From Sulfurovum sp. (GTDB lineage: Bacteria > Campylobacterota > Campylobacteria > Campylobacterales > Sulfurovaceae): DNA of 32,406 nucleotides. The notes beneath the pieces are model-generated. The model saw only the letters and a program-made list of their open reading frames with translations. It was not told the origin of the DNA and did no database searches. Position 1 is the first letter of the stretch; each line of letters begins with the position of its first letter. Location of the stretch: assembly GCA_012329065.1 (NCBI GenBank), contig JAAXPZ010000076.1, positions 1 through 32,406 on the forward strand, in the 5' to 3' direction. Below are positions 1 through 9,385 of this stretch, in pieces. A program made the position numbers and the translations under genes.

Positions 1-20
1 ATCAATATGAATCTGATATG

Positions 21-56
21 AATATATTTTATAATATTAATATTATAAAATATATT
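21..56. repeat. 36-bp perfect A/T-only palindrome
   Basis: Every base from 21 to 56 pairs with its mirror position, and the sequence has no G or C. It ends on the first base of the complement of the tetR stop codon, so it lies directly behind the TetR gene. It lacks the GC stem of a normal intrinsic terminator. It could be a weak bidirectional terminator, a binding site for the next gene to the left, or a cruciform-prone sequence. Its function is not known from the sequence. Confidence 0.8.
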
Positions 57-685
57 TAGAAGAGTGTTTCCTGCTGGTGCTTGTCTATTCTTATACTCCC
101 CCAGAAAAAATCTACATGTTTCTCAAATAAGGTAACAGCAGAAGAGGTGGATCTGCCATCTATTTTAAGCAAAGCTACCTGGCTTTGGTAGAAAAATAAC
201 GGTGATAAAAACTCATTGGCAAGCATCAGAGGATCTGAAGATATGATTTTTTCCTCTTGCATCATCATAAAAAGTGCTGAAGAAAGCTTCTTGATGTTTT
301 GCTGATAGAAATATTCTAGATATAAATCCCTTATGGCACTGTTTTTGTATATTTCCTGCATCAAAAGCTTAAAAAGTGCCTCATTTTTGCTGTCAAAGCT
401 CAAAAGCTTGAATGTTGTAGCTATATTCGACAAAAGTGATTTACCGCGTTTAGAGAGCTCCTGAGGGTCTTTATCTTCAAATATTGTAACTATAGCTGAC
501 TCCATAAGTGACGCCACTAGCGATTCTAGTATCTGATCCTTGCCTTTGAAGTGATTATACAGTGCTCCTGCCTGTATGCCAACAGCTTTTGCTATATCCC
601 GTACAGATGTATCAGCAAAACCCTCTTTGGCAAACAGCTTAAGTGATTCGCTCAATATCTTCTCTTTAGTGCTTATCTTTTTCAT
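56..685 (-). CDS. TetR/AcrR-family transcriptional repressor
   Basis: A 209-aa protein. The N-terminal DNA-binding domain (about residues 5-55) has the classic TetR layout: KEKIL, then the helix-turn-helix SVRDIAKAVGIQAGALYNHF and the following GKDQILESL. The rest is a helical ligand-binding and dimerisation domain with no recognisable ligand signature. The start is supported by an AGAGGAG ribosome site just upstream. Its promoter contains an imperfect palindrome that recurs twice further upstream, so autorepression is likely. TetR repressors in this phylum often control RND efflux pumps. If that holds here, the target would lie left of the window, since no gene is read away from the operator region to the right. 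Confidence 0.9.
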   Translation of the reverse strand: MKKISTKEKILSESLKLFAKEGFADTSVRDIAKAVGIQAGALYNHFKGKDQILESLVASLMESAIVTIFEDKDPQELSKRGKSLLSNIATTFKLLSFDSKNEALFKLLMQEIYKNSAIRDLYLEYFYQQNIKKLSSALFMMMQEEKIISSDPLMLANEFLSPLFFYQSQVALLKIDGRSTSSAVTLFEKHVDFFWGSIRIDKHQQETLF

Positions 686-725
686 AGTTATCTCCTCTGA
701 ATGCTACCAGTAGGGCACAAAACAT

Positions 726-754
726 ATTATAGTGAACGATTGTTTATAAGTCAA
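726..754 (-). promoter_or_regulatory. tetR promoter with operator in its spacer
   Basis: On the minus strand, a -35 box TTGACT (749-754) and a -10 box TATAAT (726-731) are separated by exactly 17 bp. The motif TGAACGATTGTTTATA fills positions 733-748 of that spacer. A repressor bound there would block polymerase, which fits autoregulation by the TetR protein. Confidence 0.75.
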
Positions 755-832
755 GTGTTATTCATTAACAAATATAAACAACCGTTCATATTCCAACTTT
801 ACGGCACTCTTTTAAATGAACGATTGTTTATA
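733..832. promoter_or_regulatory. Three TetR-type operator copies
   Basis: The 16-bp motif TGAACGATTGTTTATA occurs at 733-748 and 817-832 in the same orientation. It occurs once inverted at 773-788 as TATAAACAACCGTTCA, with one mismatch. Its core AAC-N4-GTT is itself a palindrome, as expected for a TetR dimer site. Centre-to-centre spacings are 40 and 44 bp. The first copy lies inside the tetR promoter. The other two have no obvious dependent gene in the window. Confidence 0.7.
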
Positions 833-1103
833 TACATATGGTGAAAATGCCATTATATGGTTCTGCAGGCTGCACTTGTAATGCACGAAACCTAAGATAT
901 ATAGATATTAATTAATATTCATATTGTTTAGTATTGATATAGCCCATAAGTGGTATAACTGTGTTAGTTCAGATCTAAGTTATTGCTGTATCTATGGGAA
1001 TCGCACGCTAGCGTAAAGTTATTAGAATTAGTACATCTAAATTAAGTATTTGGATATTCCGAGGAGGCAGTAATATAGTTTGGTTAACATAATATACATT
1101 ATA
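833..1103. other. Gene-free stretch
   Basis: Together with the operator region this makes about 415 bases without a convincing gene. It is A/T rich and has an isolated GAGGAGG purine run (1060-1066) not followed by a usable start codon. I see no RNA gene or recognisable relic here. It could hold the 3' tail of the deacetylase transcript or an unrecognised small RNA. Confidence 0.5.
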
Positions 1104-2333
1104 TTAAAAATGTATTTTTATTATACTCTCATCCTTTGTTGTGTCAGTATTTTCCAAGGATGCTGTTCTTAGACTTTTGTCACTTAATACCAATGCTTGT
1201 ATAGTAAGATCCACACCTTTTTGTGCGGTGACAATGCTAGCATTTCCATCTTTATTCATCAAGTTGATATTTTTTGCACGCAGTATATCAAGTGGTGATT
1301 TTCTTCTTTTCTTCTTTTCTTCTTTTTTTATCTTAGGTATACTTTTGTTGTATTTATCGATAGTATGAAATTTCCAGCCATTTGAACGAAGTGTGTGAAT
1401 AAGTTTTCTGAGCTTATTAACTCTAGTCTTGCCCCTAAACATATAATCATGAGCTAGAAGTACTATTTTTCCACTTTTTGCCATGTTCCGACTTTTATAT
1501 AAGGCTTCTATTCTATTTGACATCTGCCTTGCATCATAGCTTGGATTGCCTGTAACATGCTTAGAATTCCACTCTATATCCCATCCATAGATTTGATATC
1601 CTTTTTTGGCTACGGCATTATATTTTGGGCTTTCTGTTAATCTTCTTGCTTTACTTATGCCATAATCATTTTTATGTATATTTGGTAATCGCCATACATT
1701 TCTGCCAGCTAAGCGTAAAAGCTTTCTGCCTCCGATAATTTTTTGTGCTCTATTTATATCATTGACAACACCTTGTTTACTATTATAAAACGCTTCATAT
1801 TTTCCATTTGCATGAGAGTATGTATGGTTAGCAATCAGAAGATTTGGCATAGAAGATGCTTTGTTGTAAAGTACTCTATTTTTTTCAACATGGCTTCCCA
1901 CGAAAAACATAGTGGCATTCACGCCCTCTTCTTTGAGTACACGAATAATATTTTCTGTGCCTTTCATAGGACCATCATCAAAAGTAAGATATATGATCTT
2001 CGACCTACTCTTGGTAGTGGCATACCTCTTGTTGGTGGTTTTCTTTTTATATTTTTTCTTCTTTTTCTTTACAGGATGGAAATCTGCAATATCAATATTG
2101 TTTGGTGTTATTTTTTGTATGGTAGCATTTGTCTCTTTTTGTACCTTGTTGACACTCTCCTGTTCTGGTCTTTGCTTGTTGACAGTAGGCTTTCTTTTTA
2201 AGCTAAAAATATCCAATGGATTAGGTCTGGATCTCTCTTTGGCTTCAGTCTCTACAATATTATACTCTGCAGTAATTGGCTGTGCTCCAGCTATCACAAA
2301 TGAAGAGAGTATGATTATCTTGTGAAATTTCAT
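1104..2333 (-). CDS. Secreted NodB-type polysaccharide deacetylase
   Basis: A 409-aa protein with an N-terminal signal peptide (about residues 1-22). The carbohydrate esterase 4 (NodB) domain shows TFDDGP at 117-122, the metal-binding HTYSH at 170-174, and a late LLAHDY motif that matches the catalytic histidine region. Such enzymes remove acetyl groups from N-acetylated sugars in peptidoglycan or extracellular polysaccharide; the substrate here is not determined. A lysine-rich linker (about 89-99) precedes the domain and a second basic stretch follows it. The two low-complexity flanks share a PLDI-based motif (39-42 and 347-350). It is transcribed divergently from the helicase gene. Confidence 0.85.
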   Translation of the reverse strand: MKFHKIIILSSFVIAGAQPITAEYNIVETEAKERSRPNPLDIFSLKRKPTVNKQRPEQESVNKVQKETNATIQKITPNNIDIADFHPVKKKKKKYKKKTTNKRYATTKSRSKIIYLTFDDGPMKGTENIIRVLKEEGVNATMFFVGSHVEKNRVLYNKASSMPNLLIANHTYSHANGKYEAFYNSKQGVVNDINRAQKIIGGRKLLRLAGRNVWRLPNIHKNDYGISKARRLTESPKYNAVAKKGYQIYGWDIEWNSKHVTGNPSYDARQMSNRIEALYKSRNMAKSGKIVLLAHDYMFRGKTRVNKLRKLIHTLRSNGWKFHTIDKYNKSIPKIKKEEKKKRRKSPLDILRAKNINLMNKDGNASIVTAQKGVDLTIQALVLSDKSLRTASLENTDTTKDESIIKIHF

Positions 2334-2406
2334 CTGTCTTGTGCCCCCGCATTAGTTTCATTTTGAGAGATTATATCAAAATAATACTATAGTTTACAGT
2401 ATTTGG

Positions 2407-2412
2407 TATAAT
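2407..2412 (+). promoter_or_regulatory. -10 box for the helicase gene
   Basis: A perfect TATAAT ends 11 bases before the ATG at 2424. Transcription would be expected to start at about 2418-2420, which leaves a leader of only about five bases. No Shine-Dalgarno sequence lies upstream of the start, consistent with a nearly leaderless mRNA. Confidence 0.5.
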
Positions 2413-2423
2413 GCTATCTAAAT

Positions 2424-5243
2424 ATGTCAAAGAAAAAAAGAAAACATTTTATCAAACTGAACAATAAGATACGAGAGCTTTTTGCTTCAATGCCTTTTGA
2501 TGAGGGTTTAGCCACCCTGTCTGATGATGAGCTTTTGGAGCTAGTGCTGCTGCTAGAGCTAGATACACCATCTTTAAATAGAGATGATAGTATTCGTACT
2601 CTGCGTCGAGTCTGGAGTGAGGGGGATTATGGCTATAGAAAAGCTATCGTAGACCATCTTTCAGGCAAAAAAATACTATCTAAGCCCAAAACAAAGCATA
2701 GCCCCAGTAAGCCTATAGATAAAGTAGACAAAATACTAGAGTTATTGCACCCATTAGAGCATAGTAGAGATGAAGAGCATATCATATTGAAAAGCTTTAT
2801 GGGGCTAAGAGCCGCCAAAATCACAGCAGAAAAGATAGAAAGCAAGCTTATGTATATAAGGTTGAGACAACGCATAGATAGCTTACAGGATAGTCTGGGT
2901 GTGGCATTCAATACCAGTAGTATTATGGAGTTTTATTGGCAGTATAGTTTCGATTTTACAAATGAAAGTTTCACTAAAACACTACTCACATATTCACATG
3001 AGTTAGATATAACAGCCCTACTCAAGCAGTCCGATGAGCAGATAAGCGAAGTACTGACAAGCTTAAAGCAAACACTGATAGAGAAGAAGATTCAAGAGAT
3101 AAATGAGTTTATAGTCTTTACTCGTGAACATAGATATATGACAGAGGGGGAGATTTGTCACTCCATGAGACAACTTCCTGTAGAGGGTGACCTGTACCAT
3201 AGTCCGATAGACTATGGAATTATAGAGATGATATTGCATGCTATAGACAAAGATTATTATCTGATAGATAGTGCTGAGCACTTTATAGTAGAAAAAGTAA
3301 GATCCGCCACCTTGTTTGATGTGCAGGTTACATACAGACTATCAGTTTCATATGCCAAAAGCTACACATATGCTACTATCTGGAAAGGTGAAAATTTGCC
3401 TGTACAGGACGATATGCAAAACAAGAATGAAACTACAATAAGTCATTTTCATTCTACAGTTGCTTCTTTAGAAGAAGAGCTTCGTCAGATGTCAGAATAT
3501 TTAAAAGTAGATCAAAAAACTATACAAAAATACATTAAACAATTTCTTGAACCACAACTAGCAAGCTCTGGAAACCTAACAATCAAAGAAAAGAGTCGCA
3601 GAAGAATATTGTATCACTTTTCTGAATACCTAAAGCCTCTCAAGGAACAACACATGAGAGAGGTGCTTCTGGCAAAAACCATTCGTGACTTTAAACAACT
3701 CTTCCCTCTTGCTCGCTCGCTGAAGAGAAAAATAATTTTTCATGCAGGTCCTACAAATAGTGGAAAAACATATACAGCTATGCAAAAACTCTCAGCCTCA
3801 ACCACTGGCTATTATCTAGCTCCATTGAGACTTTTAGCACTGGAAGGATATGAGAGCCTAAAAGAGAGAACTGTGCCCTGCTCTCTTGTTACGGGCGAAG
3901 AGGAGATTATCGATGAGGGATCAACCCATGTCAGCTCCACCATAGAAATGTTAAATCCATCCATAGAGGTAGATGTGTGTGTGATTGATGAGATACAGAT
4001 GATAAACGATAGAGATCGTGGCTGGGCATGGGCAAATGCACTTATTGGTGTGCCAGCAAAAGAAGTGATACTTACTGGTTCAGAAAATACTATATCAGCT
4101 GTCAAACAAATAGCAGAATACCTAGGAGAAGAATTAGAGTTAGTTCACTTTGAGCGTAAAAATCCTCTTGAAATGATGCAGAAACATACTCCAATCAAAC
4201 ATATTGAACCCAAGACGGCCATTGTTGCATTTTCTAGAAAAGAGGTGCTGTCCTATAAGCAGAGGCTCTCTAGTAAATATAAGGTATCCGTCATTTATGG
4301 AAATCTATCTCCAGAAGTTCGTCGTGAAGAGGCTAGAAAATTTAGAGAAGCAGAAAGTGACATTCTGATTGCTACAGATGCTATAGCTATGGGACTTAAT
4401 CTTCCTATTAAAACTCTACTTTTCGCAAGGGGCAACAAATTTGATGGACTGCGACGCAGAGAGCTTACCACTACAGAGGTACTCCAGATTTCTGGTCGTG
4501 CTGGTAGATATGGGATAGAAGAGCATGGTTTTGTGGGTGCATTGGATACAGGTACGCTTCAAACTATTTCAGACCGCTTTCATTCATCCTTACCTGATAT
4601 AGAGCTGCCCTGCTCTATTATGGCTGGCATGGATCATGTGCTACTTATAAGTGAAATATTGGAGACCGAAGACCTACTGGAAATACTTGAGTTTTTTGTA
4701 ACCAATATGGAGTTTGATGGTCCTTTTGTGGCTGCCAACATAGATTCTATGTTAGAAATTGCTACAGTAGTAGGAGAATATGACCTAAGTCTCAAGGATA
4801 AATACCATCTCTCATGTGCTCCTGTCAGCATTCGTTCACCATATATAGAGTCTGTTTTTCATAGATATCTTACTCTTCTTGAAAAAGAGAAAGAAGTATC
4901 ATATATTCCCCCTAGGGATCTTCCATCTTATGCACATACCAATGATGAGCTTCTCAATGCAGAAGACAGAGTCAAGGAGGTATCTCTTTATCTTTGGCTC
5001 TCCTTTAAGTTTGATCTTTTTAAGGAAACTACTGAGGCAATGGAAGCAAGAATAAGGCTCAATCGTTTTATAGAAACTTCGCTGCAAAAAGGTGCGTTTA
5101 CAAAAAAGTGTCACAAGTGTGGTAAGATATTGGACTTTTCATATCGATACTCTATTTGCGAGAGTTGTCACAATAAAGGAAAAAGAGGTGGTAGAGCCAA
5201 AATAGGTACATATAAAAAGAAAAGAAGGAGACAAACAACATAA
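2424..5243 (+). CDS. Suv3-like ATP-dependent RNA helicase
   Basis: A 939-aa superfamily 2 helicase. The conserved core starts near residue 435 with the Walker A motif GPTNSGKT (about 443-450). It continues with DEIQM (about 522-526), an ILTGSE motif III, and GRAGRYG (about 690-697). These signatures, especially the DEIQ box and the NSGKT P-loop, match the Suv3 family known from the mitochondrial RNA degradosome. The first 430 or so residues form a long helical region without a motif I recognise. The tail has two CxxC pairs (CHKC and CESC, about 895-920) that could bind zinc, followed by a very basic end. A role in RNA turnover is inferred from the family. The promoter implies a nearly leaderless transcript; a start at an internal ATG (2490) is the alternative. 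Confidence 0.85.
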   Translation: MSKKKRKHFIKLNNKIRELFASMPFDEGLATLSDDELLELVLLLELDTPSLNRDDSIRTLRRVWSEGDYGYRKAIVDHLSGKKILSKPKTKHSPSKPIDKVDKILELLHPLEHSRDEEHIILKSFMGLRAAKITAEKIESKLMYIRLRQRIDSLQDSLGVAFNTSSIMEFYWQYSFDFTNESFTKTLLTYSHELDITALLKQSDEQISEVLTSLKQTLIEKKIQEINEFIVFTREHRYMTEGEICHSMRQLPVEGDLYHSPIDYGIIEMILHAIDKDYYLIDSAEHFIVEKVRSATLFDVQVTYRLSVSYAKSYTYATIWKGENLPVQDDMQNKNETTISHFHSTVASLEEELRQMSEYLKVDQKTIQKYIKQFLEPQLASSGNLTIKEKSRRRILYHFSEYLKPLKEQHMREVLLAKTIRDFKQLFPLARSLKRKIIFHAGPTNSGKTYTAMQKLSASTTGYYLAPLRLLALEGYESLKERTVPCSLVTGEEEIIDEGSTHVSSTIEMLNPSIEVDVCVIDEIQMINDRDRGWAWANALIGVPAKEVILTGSENTISAVKQIAEYLGEELELVHFERKNPLEMMQKHTPIKHIEPKTAIVAFSRKEVLSYKQRLSSKYKVSVIYGNLSPEVRREEARKFREAESDILIATDAIAMGLNLPIKTLLFARGNKFDGLRRRELTTTEVLQISGRAGRYGIEEHGFVGALDTGTLQTISDRFHSSLPDIELPCSIMAGMDHVLLISEILETEDLLEILEFFVTNMEFDGPFVAANIDSMLEIATVVGEYDLSLKDKYHLSCAPVSIRSPYIESVFHRYLTLLEKEKEVSYIPPRDLPSYAHTNDELLNAEDRVKEVSLYLWLSFKFDLFKETTEAMEARIRLNRFIETSLQKGAFTKKCHKCGKILDFSYRYSICESCHNKGKRGGRAKIGTYKKKRRRQTT

Positions 5244-5429
5244 ATTTACTACGGTAAACGAAATATGACCAAAGTGAGAAAAAAGGTAACAGTTCAAAGA
5301 TTAAACGCTATTATGAATATAAATTCACTTTTTTTAATAGTACAATAAAAATAATTGCAATAGACTAACTAGATGGTGTCAATATAGATAAAATGTGCGT
5401 TTACTTAAAAATGCTTATCATTTACATTA

Positions 5430-5436
5430 AAGGAGG
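5430..5436 (+). promoter_or_regulatory. Strong ribosome binding site deciding the frdC start
   Basis: AAGGAGG lies 9 bases before the ATG at 5446. A closer out-of-frame ATG at 5439 is only 2 bases away and stops after seven codons, so 5446 is the start. Confidence 0.8.
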
Positions 5437-5445
5437 TTATGGCGT

Positions 5446-6237
5446 ATGAGCAATATCATTGAGGGGTATCTTGGAGTCACTCCAGATACAAGGAAAAGTA
5501 GACTGCCTGCTAGGTTGGATTGGTGGCAGAGTGCTACTGGGCTTTTTTTGGGTTTGTTCATGTGGGGGCATATGTTTTTTGTTTCTACTATTCTTATAAG
5601 TAAAGACTTTATGTATCAGGTTACTAGATTTTTTGAGGGTAGTTTTATCTTTGATGAGCCAAAGCCTATACTTGTGAGCATGATCGTCTTTATTGTATTT
5701 GCTATATTTATTGTACATGCTGCACTGGCACTTCGAAAGTTTCCGACTAATTACAGACAGTATAAAATTATGAAAACGCATACTGTTGTACTCAATCACG
5801 ACGATACCAAGCTTTGGTTTGTGCAAGCTTATACTGGTTTTGCTATGTTCTTTTTGGGTTCTATTCATCTCTATACTGTGATGACGCAAGCGGACAAAAT
5901 AGGACCCTACGCTTCAGCAGATAGAGTGGTGAGCGACTGGATGTGGCCTTTATATATCCTGTTGCTGTTGGCAGTTGAGTTGCATGGTTCTATAGGACTC
6001 TATAGATTGGCAGTCAAATGGGGATGGTTTGATGGGAAAAATCCCAAAGCAGCAAGAAAGAGACTCAAAAAAATCAAATGGGCAGTAACAGTATTTTTCC
6101 TAACACTAGGATTTGTAACGCTAGCAGCATATATCAAGATAGGAATAGAGCATAAAGATAATTATGGAGAGAGATATCATCCCTCAAAGATTGTTAAGAT
6201 GCCGTCCTGTTGTCTACACCAAGGAGGTGTAGTATGA
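5446..6237 (+). CDS. frdC: Fumarate reductase cytochrome b subunit
   Basis: The di-heme membrane anchor that transfers electrons between menaquinol and the fumarate reductase catalytic subunits. It has 263 aa and five hydrophobic helices. Histidines at 42, 91, 141 and 180 match the four heme ligands of Wolinella succinogenes FrdC (44, 93, 143, 182) with a constant offset of two. Glutamates 64 and 178 likewise match the Wolinella residues Glu66 and Glu180, implicated in quinol oxidation and transmembrane proton transfer. Quinol-linked fumarate reduction of the Wolinella type is therefore well supported. The gene order C-A-B and the ATGA overlap with frdA show one operon. Transcription probably starts in the A/T-rich 200 bases upstream. 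Confidence 0.95.
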   Translation: MSNIIEGYLGVTPDTRKSRLPARLDWWQSATGLFLGLFMWGHMFFVSTILISKDFMYQVTRFFEGSFIFDEPKPILVSMIVFIVFAIFIVHAALALRKFPTNYRQYKIMKTHTVVLNHDDTKLWFVQAYTGFAMFFLGSIHLYTVMTQADKIGPYASADRVVSDWMWPLYILLLLAVELHGSIGLYRLAVKWGWFDGKNPKAARKRLKKIKWAVTVFFLTLGFVTLAAYIKIGIEHKDNYGERYHPSKIVKMPSCCLHQGGVV

Positions 6238-8225
6238 AAATCATATATTGTGATGCATTGGTTATAGGTGGTGGATTGGCAGGATTGCGAGCGGCGGTGG
6301 CAACACAGACTAGTGGACTCAACACGATTGTTCTTTCGCTTGTGCCAGTAAAGAGATCTCACTCAGCAGCAGCCCAAGGAGGCATGCAAGCAAGCTTAGG
6401 CAATGCCAAGATGAGTCAAGGAGACAGTGAGGATGTACATTTTATAGATACGGTCAAAGGTAGTGACTGGGGATGTGATCAGGATGTTGCTAGAATGTTT
6501 GTCAATACTGCTCCAAAAGCCATCAGGGAGCTTGCCAGCTGGGGTGTGCCTTGGACAAGAGTACGAAAAGGTGTCCATGAAGCAGTTATCAATACTGAAA
6601 AAACTACAATTGTTGAGGACGATGAGGCACATGGGCTTATCACCTCTAGGGACTTTGGTGGTACGAAGAAATGGCGTACTTGCTATACAGCTGATGCAAC
6701 AGGTCATACTATGCTCTTTGGGGTTGCCAATGAAGCAATGAAACATAAAGTGGACATAAGAGATAGAAAAGAAGCACTCTCTCTTATCCACGAAAACTCT
6801 GTCTGTTATGGTGCTATTGTGAGAGATCTTATCACGGGTGAGCTTGAAGCATATGTTGCCAAAGGCACCTTAATCTCCACTGGAGGCTACGGTAGACTCT
6901 ATCAAACAACAACCAATGCAGTGATATGTGAAGGCACAGGTCAGGCAGCTGCACTAGAAACTGGTATCGCAACACTAGGCAATATGGAAGCAGTACAGTT
7001 CCACCCTACTCCGATTGTGCCATCAGGTATCCTGCTCACAGAAGGTTGTCGTGGAGATGGTGGAGTACTGAGGGATGTTGACGGCTATCGCTTTATGCCT
7101 GACTATGAACCAGAAAAAAAAGACCTTGCATCTAGAGATGTTGTAAGTCGTCGCATGATGGAGCATATCCGTAAAGGCAAAGGTGTACCATCTGAGTTTG
7201 GTGATCATCTCTGGCTGGATATATCTATATTAGGCAGAGAACACATCGAGAAGAATCTAAGAGATGTTCAAGAGATTGCAGAGCAATTTAATGGCATAGA
7301 CCCAGCTGATGAAGGTGCTGCTGGTTGGTTGCCAGTTAGACCTGCACAGCACTACTCTATGGGTGGTATTAGAACCAATGCTACTGGTGAATCTCAAACT
7401 TTATCTGGACTCTTCTCGTGTGGAGAAGCAGCATGCTGGGATATGCATGGATTTAACAGACTGGGTGGAAACTCAGTCTCAGAGACAGTGGTGGCTGGTA
7501 TGATAGTAGGTAGTTATTTTGCTGATTATTGCGATACGCACGATACTGTGATAAGCACAAAAACAGTTCACAAAGAGCTAAAAAAGCAGGACTCTTATCT
7601 AGACGAAATACTCTCTAGGGCAGATGGTGAAGATATCTTTCCTATCAAAAAACGCATGCAAGAGATTATGGACGAAGATGTTGGAATATTTAGAAATGGA
7701 GATGGGCTCAAAAACGCTGTAGATGAGTTGCAAGAATTACTCACTAGAAGTAAAAAAGCTGTTGTCAAAAGCAAAGCAAGAGCTGGAAACCCAGAGCTAG
7801 AAGAGGCATACAGAGTGCCAAGAATGCTCAAACTAGCTCTTTGTGTTGCTTATGGAGGATTGTTAAGGACAGAATCCCGAGGTGCTCATTATAGAGAAGA
7901 CTATCTAAAAAGAGATGATAAAAATTGGCTCAATAGAACTTTAACTACATGGGCTGATGAGGATGCTACACTACCAGAGGTAAACTATGAGGAGCTGGAT
8001 ATCATGAAGATGGAGATACCTCCAGCATTCCGTGGATATGGAGCCAAGGGTATGACCGTTGAACATGAGTTGTCTGAAAAAAGACAAGAAGAAGTAGATG
8101 CCCTAAAAGAGAAATTTGAAGCTGAAGGCAAAGATAGATTTGAGATACAGGACGCACTGATGGAATATGGGCTTCCAAAGAACTATAAAGATACAAATGA
8201 ACGCTTAGGAGTTGGTCGTGAGTAA
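6234..8225 (+). CDS. frdA: Fumarate reductase flavoprotein subunit
   Basis: The catalytic FAD subunit that reduces fumarate to succinate. The FAD-binding GGGLAG motif opens the protein. The segment [10 protein letters not shown] carries the histidine that binds FAD covalently in this family. The active-site region reads HPTPIVPSG, then TEGCRGDGG, and later the HYSMGGI signature. I chose the ATG at 6234 because it overlaps the frdC stop as ATGA and has AGGAGGTG 3 bases upstream. The longer reading from 6210 adds eight residues and lies inside frdC. The resulting 663 aa is close to the 656 aa of Wolinella FrdA. It acts with FrdB on the cytoplasmic face of the membrane. Confidence 0.95.
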   Translation: MKIIYCDALVIGGGLAGLRAAVATQTSGLNTIVLSLVPVKRSHSAAAQGGMQASLGNAKMSQGDSEDVHFIDTVKGSDWGCDQDVARMFVNTAPKAIRELASWGVPWTRVRKGVHEAVINTEKTTIVEDDEAHGLITSRDFGGTKKWRTCYTADATGHTMLFGVANEAMKHKVDIRDRKEALSLIHENSVCYGAIVRDLITGELEAYVAKGTLISTGGYGRLYQTTTNAVICEGTGQAAALETGIATLGNMEAVQFHPTPIVPSGILLTEGCRGDGGVLRDVDGYRFMPDYEPEKKDLASRDVVSRRMMEHIRKGKGVPSEFGDHLWLDISILGREHIEKNLRDVQEIAEQFNGIDPADEGAAGWLPVRPAQHYSMGGIRTNATGESQTLSGLFSCGEAACWDMHGFNRLGGNSVSETVVAGMIVGSYFADYCDTHDTVISTKTVHKELKKQDSYLDEILSRADGEDIFPIKKRMQEIMDEDVGIFRNGDGLKNAVDELQELLTRSKKAVVKSKARAGNPELEEAYRVPRMLKLALCVAYGGLLRTESRGAHYREDYLKRDDKNWLNRTLTTWADEDATLPEVNYEELDIMKMEIPPAFRGYGAKGMTVEHELSEKRQEEVDALKEKFEAEGKDRFEIQDALMEYGLPKNYKDTNERLGVGRE

Positions 8226-8952
8226 TATAACAAAAGGAAGAGAACTTACTTTCTCTATACTAAAATATAATCCAAGAGATCCTGAGTCTAGACCAAGATT
8301 TGTAGAGTTTAAAATGTATGAGACTACAGGCATGACCCTCTTTATAGTTTTGAGTAAGATTAGAGAAGAGATGGATGCAGATTTGAGCTTTGACTTTGTC
8401 TGTCGAGCTGGTATCTGTGGTTCTTGTGGTATGCTGGTCAATGGCAAGCCACTACTCGCATGCCGTACGCTTACAGCAGACTATCCAGATGGCAATATAC
8501 AAATCATGCCAATGCCTGCCTTTGAGTTGATCAAAGACCTATCAGTCAATACAGGCAAATGGATGGATGCCATGAGTATGAGAGTGGAATCATGGATCCA
8601 CACAAATGAGGTGCACGATATTTCTGCCCTAGAAGACAAGGTTGATCCTGATATTGCTGATGAAACTTTTGAGCTTGATCGCTGCATAGAGTGTGGTCTT
8701 TGTATCACATCCTGCGGTACTGCATTGATGAGACCAGACTTCATAGGTCCTGCTGGACTCAACCGTGTAGCTAGGTTTCAGATAGATCCACATGACAACC
8801 GAACAAATGAGGATTTTTATGAGTTGGTTGGTGATGATGATGGCATATTTGGATGCATGACTCTTCTAGCCTGTGAAGATCATTGCCCTAAACATCTACC
8901 GCTTCAGCAGAAAATTGCTTATATGAGACGCAAACTAGTATCGGTGAAGTAG
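8218..8952 (+). CDS. frdB: Fumarate reductase iron-sulfur subunit
   Basis: Carries electrons from the FrdC hemes to the FrdA flavin. The [2Fe-2S] site is CRAGICGSC followed by a cysteine 12 residues on. The [4Fe-4S] ligands are in [11 protein letters not shown], and the third cluster uses [14 protein letters not shown] place the start at GTG 8218: AGGAG at 8207-8211 is 6 bases upstream of it, but has no spacing to the alternative TTG at 8212. The gene overlaps frdA by 8 bases. The protein is 244 aa, normal for the family. Confidence 0.95.
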   Translation: MSNITKGRELTFSILKYNPRDPESRPRFVEFKMYETTGMTLFIVLSKIREEMDADLSFDFVCRAGICGSCGMLVNGKPLLACRTLTADYPDGNIQIMPMPAFELIKDLSVNTGKWMDAMSMRVESWIHTNEVHDISALEDKVDPDIADETFELDRCIECGLCITSCGTALMRPDFIGPAGLNRVARFQIDPHDNRTNEDFYELVGDDDGIFGCMTLLACEDHCPKHLPLQQKIAYMRRKLVSVK

Positions 8953-8968
8953 CTTCATGCTGCTCACC
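8943..8968 (+). terminator. Possible weak terminator hairpin after frdB
   Basis: GGTGA (8943-8947) pairs with TCACC (8964-8968), with further pairing of AGC and GCT inside. The hairpin spans the frdB stop codon. No run of T follows, so it may only stabilise the 3' end or aid Rho-dependent termination. Confidence 0.3.
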
Positions 8969-9385
8969 TATACAAAATACCTTGTTTCTCAGTAAAATAT
9001 TCAACTTAATCCCAAATCAACTCAAGCGTTTCACAAGCTCAAACTTTAAAAGCGATAGAAGATACTGAAACCTTTGAAGGGACTTTGTTGTTTATCGTGC
9101 ATTCTCCTTGTGTCTCTAGTAGGATTAAAGGGTGACATATAGGGCAGTCTGGTAATCAAAGACAGCTTGTCTGAAATTAGAGTAGCGCATCATAGGGCAA
9201 TTACGGTTATTCTGTGATTGGGTATGGATTTTTTAAGGTTAATCTCCCATTATTAAACTTATACTATATTTATCACATAGAAATATAACATCTTGATTAC
9301 ATTTGCTCCCCTCGTGCATGAATACTAGAGGTACTCTTAAGTGTTATTTCTATAAAATAATAAACTTTTAAAAGGGGTCACTCTA
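8953..9385. other. 433-bp gene-free spacer between frdB and ctpA
   Basis: No convincing gene, RNA gene or transposon relic is visible on either strand; the open stretches are short and lack ribosome sites. The last 60 bases are A/T rich and probably hold the ctpA promoter. AAAAGGGG at 9369-9376 is a plausible ribosome site for the ATG at 9386. Confidence 0.5.

Noticed and set aside
838-915. A 25-codon open frame after the third operator copy
   Set aside because: No ribosome site, no recognisable protein similarity, and this length is expected by chance.
6210-6233. Longer FrdA start adding eight residues
   Set aside because: The ATG at 6234 has AGGAGGTG just upstream and an ATGA overlap with frdC; the longer form lacks a ribosome site.
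8212-8217. TTG start for FrdB
   Set aside because: It directly abuts the AGGAG site; the GTG at 8218 has correct spacing.
8953-9385. RNA gene or riboswitch in the long spacer before ctpA
   Set aside because: No cloverleaf, no conserved riboswitch core and no strong terminator could be recognised by eye.
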